A DNA stretch of 5,981 nt, from contig JAQVOZ010000096.1 of assembly GCA_028702365.1 (NCBI GenBank), forward strand, positions 1-5,981, in the 5' to 3' direction. Made by a program: the position numbers and the translations under genes. This stretch comes from Candidatus Omnitrophota bacterium. Lineage in GTDB: Bacteria > Omnitrophota > Gorgyraeia > Duberdicusellales > 4484-171. Every line of letters starts with the position of its first letter. Within the stretch, counting starts at the first letter, position 1. The notes under the pieces were generated by a model that was not told the origin of the DNA, made no database searches, and worked only from the letters and a program-made list of their open reading frames with translations. Below are positions 5,772-5,981 of this stretch, piece by piece.

Positions 5772-5772
5772 T

Positions 5773-5790
5773 ATAAAATTAGTGCTGGGT
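5773..5790 (-). repeat. Right 18-bp inverted repeat of the GIY-YIG cassette
   Basis: This is the reverse complement of 5524-5541 with no mismatch, and it lies 1 nt upstream of the GIY-YIG start codon. It runs into a near-palindrome, ggtcaaatttggcc (5788-5801), which is absent from the other end. Confidence 0.95.
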
Positions 5791-5805
5791 CAAATTTGGC
5801 CTAGT

Positions 5806-5849
5806 ATTTTTCCTGCGTGCCAGCCTTACGGCTGTCGACTCGGAAAAAT
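5806..5849 (-). repeat. Two-tier hairpin with GNRA-type loop upstream of the GIY-YIG cassette
   Basis: In the minus-strand RNA ATTTTTCC (5849-5842) pairs with GGAAAAAT (5813-5806). Inside a symmetric 7 x 7 internal loop, CAGCC pairs with GGCUG (5 bp) closed by GUAA, a GNRA tetraloop (inner stem about 5822-5835). It has the same general plan (outer stem, interior loop, 5-bp inner stem, 4-nt loop) as the hairpin at 5461-5516 on the other side of the cassette. Confidence 0.65.
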
Positions 5850-5886
5850 GCTGTCCTCATTTGATATCGTAAGTTATTGCAATTTA

Positions 5887-5930
5887 AGAAGTTATGTAAT
5901 TATTTTAACCCGATATTGCACGTAACTTCT
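5887..5930. repeat. Inverted repeat at the predicted transcription start
   Basis: AGAAGTTA (5887-5894) and TAACTTCT (5923-5930) form a perfect 8-bp inverted repeat, extendable to 10 of 11 pairs, 28 nt apart. One arm abuts the candidate -10 box at 5936-5931 and covers the likely start point, so it could be an operator or the 5' hairpin of the transcript. The AT-rich sequence makes chance occurrence possible. Confidence 0.35.
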
Positions 5931-5958
5931 ATTATAATACGTAATCAGAAAAAATCCA
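5931..5958 (-). promoter_or_regulatory. Candidate promoter for the GIY-YIG/envelope gene unit
   Basis: A perfect TATAAT (5936-5931) with TGGATT (5958-5953) 16 bp upstream, only 3/6 to TTGACA. It follows directly after what looks like the terminator of the previous gene, a sensible place for a promoter. The predicted leader to the GIY-YIG start is about 150 nt. A second ordinary promoter nearer the SurA-like gene was not recognised. Confidence 0.45.
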
Positions 5959-5959
5959 T

Positions 5960-5974
5960 AAAAAAACCCCGCTT
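5960..5974 (-). terminator. Right half of a Rho-independent terminator (left arm outside window)
   Basis: The minus strand reads AAGCGGGG followed by seven T (5966-5960), the usual 3' arm plus U tract. The matching CCCCGCTT arm would lie just beyond position 5981, so the hairpin cannot be checked. If real, it ends a minus-strand gene lying to the right and separates it from the genes in this window. Confidence 0.55.
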
Positions 5975-5981
5975 GTATAAA

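Larger units (their letters stand above)
5524..5790 (-). mobile_element. Candidate 267-bp inverted-repeat-bounded GIY-YIG cassette
   Basis: The GIY-YIG gene is enclosed almost to the base by perfect 18-bp inverted repeats. ACCCAGCACTAATTTTAT reads on the + strand at 5524-5541 and on the minus strand at 5790-5773. One arm ends 1 nt before the start codon; the other contains the stop codon. No transposase other than the nuclease, and no obvious target-site duplication, is visible. The geometry looks like a minimal mobile unit, or a remnant of one, but mobility is inferred only from the structure. Confidence 0.5.

Noticed and set aside
5801..5860. 19-codon minus-strand ORF (ATG at 5860, TAG at 5803-5801) spanning the hairpin upstream of the GIY-YIG gene, a possible leader peptide
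   Set aside because: It has no ribosome binding site, and its sequence is explained by the hairpin; there is no regulatory logic to support it.
5734..5925. 63-codon + strand frame at the right end
   Set aside because: It runs antisense through the GIY-YIG start, an inverted repeat and a hairpin; the composition is arbitrary.
1..5981. CRISPR array, tRNA or rRNA genes
   Set aside because: No evenly spaced direct repeats of CRISPR size, no cloverleaf and no rRNA-like stretch was seen on either strand; the 7-nt repeats are contiguous and lie within a gene.

Overview
The window is a dense stretch of bacterial chromosome, AT-rich by eye, and every credible gene is on the minus strand, so transcription runs from high to low coordinates. 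Good Shine-Dalgarno sites precede several genes. The HAMP membrane protein and the SurA-like putative lipoprotein suggest a diderm (Gram-negative type) bacterium. The low-complexity heptamer repeats, dispersed-looking palindromes and tiny GIY-YIG gene recall genomes of uncultivated lineages such as Omnitrophota and its relatives. That placement is an impression from memory, not something the sequence proves.

In transcription order: the right edge (5960-5974) carries what looks like the right half of a Rho-independent terminator from a gene outside the window. A candidate promoter (5958-5931) follows. Next is a 267-bp module (5524-5790) made of a 77-codon GIY-YIG nuclease gene bounded by perfect 18-bp inverted repeats, with a larger hairpin on each side. 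Then come three envelope-type genes: a SurA-like putative lipoprotein (5442-4888), a two-helix membrane protein ending in a HAMP domain and coiled coil (4785-4231), and a small exported HExxH metallopeptidase (4198-3599). The gap between the first two holds three abutting RNA hairpins ending at the next gene's ribosome binding site. The peptidase signal peptide is encoded by two blocks of five 7-nt repeats.

A good sigma-70 type promoter (3541-3513) then starts the housekeeping operon: cvpA (3495-2914), a NIF3-family metal protein (2878-1913), dnaG primase (1858-110) and the first 39 codons of rpoD (117-1). dnaG and rpoD overlap by 8 nt, a form of the classical macromolecular-synthesis operon that couples DNA replication initiation with the main sigma factor. 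A long palindrome (1868-1911) sits between nif3 and dnaG. Its extension appears to form the last codons of nif3, and dnaG is left without a recognisable Shine-Dalgarno.

The housekeeping genes are ordinary. What deserves attention is the non-genic architecture: the inverted-repeat-bounded GIY-YIG module, the repeat-encoded signal peptide, the triple-hairpin leader, and the palindrome at the nif3/dnaG junction. Together they suggest a genome with several families of short dispersed repeats that have become part of genes and leaders.
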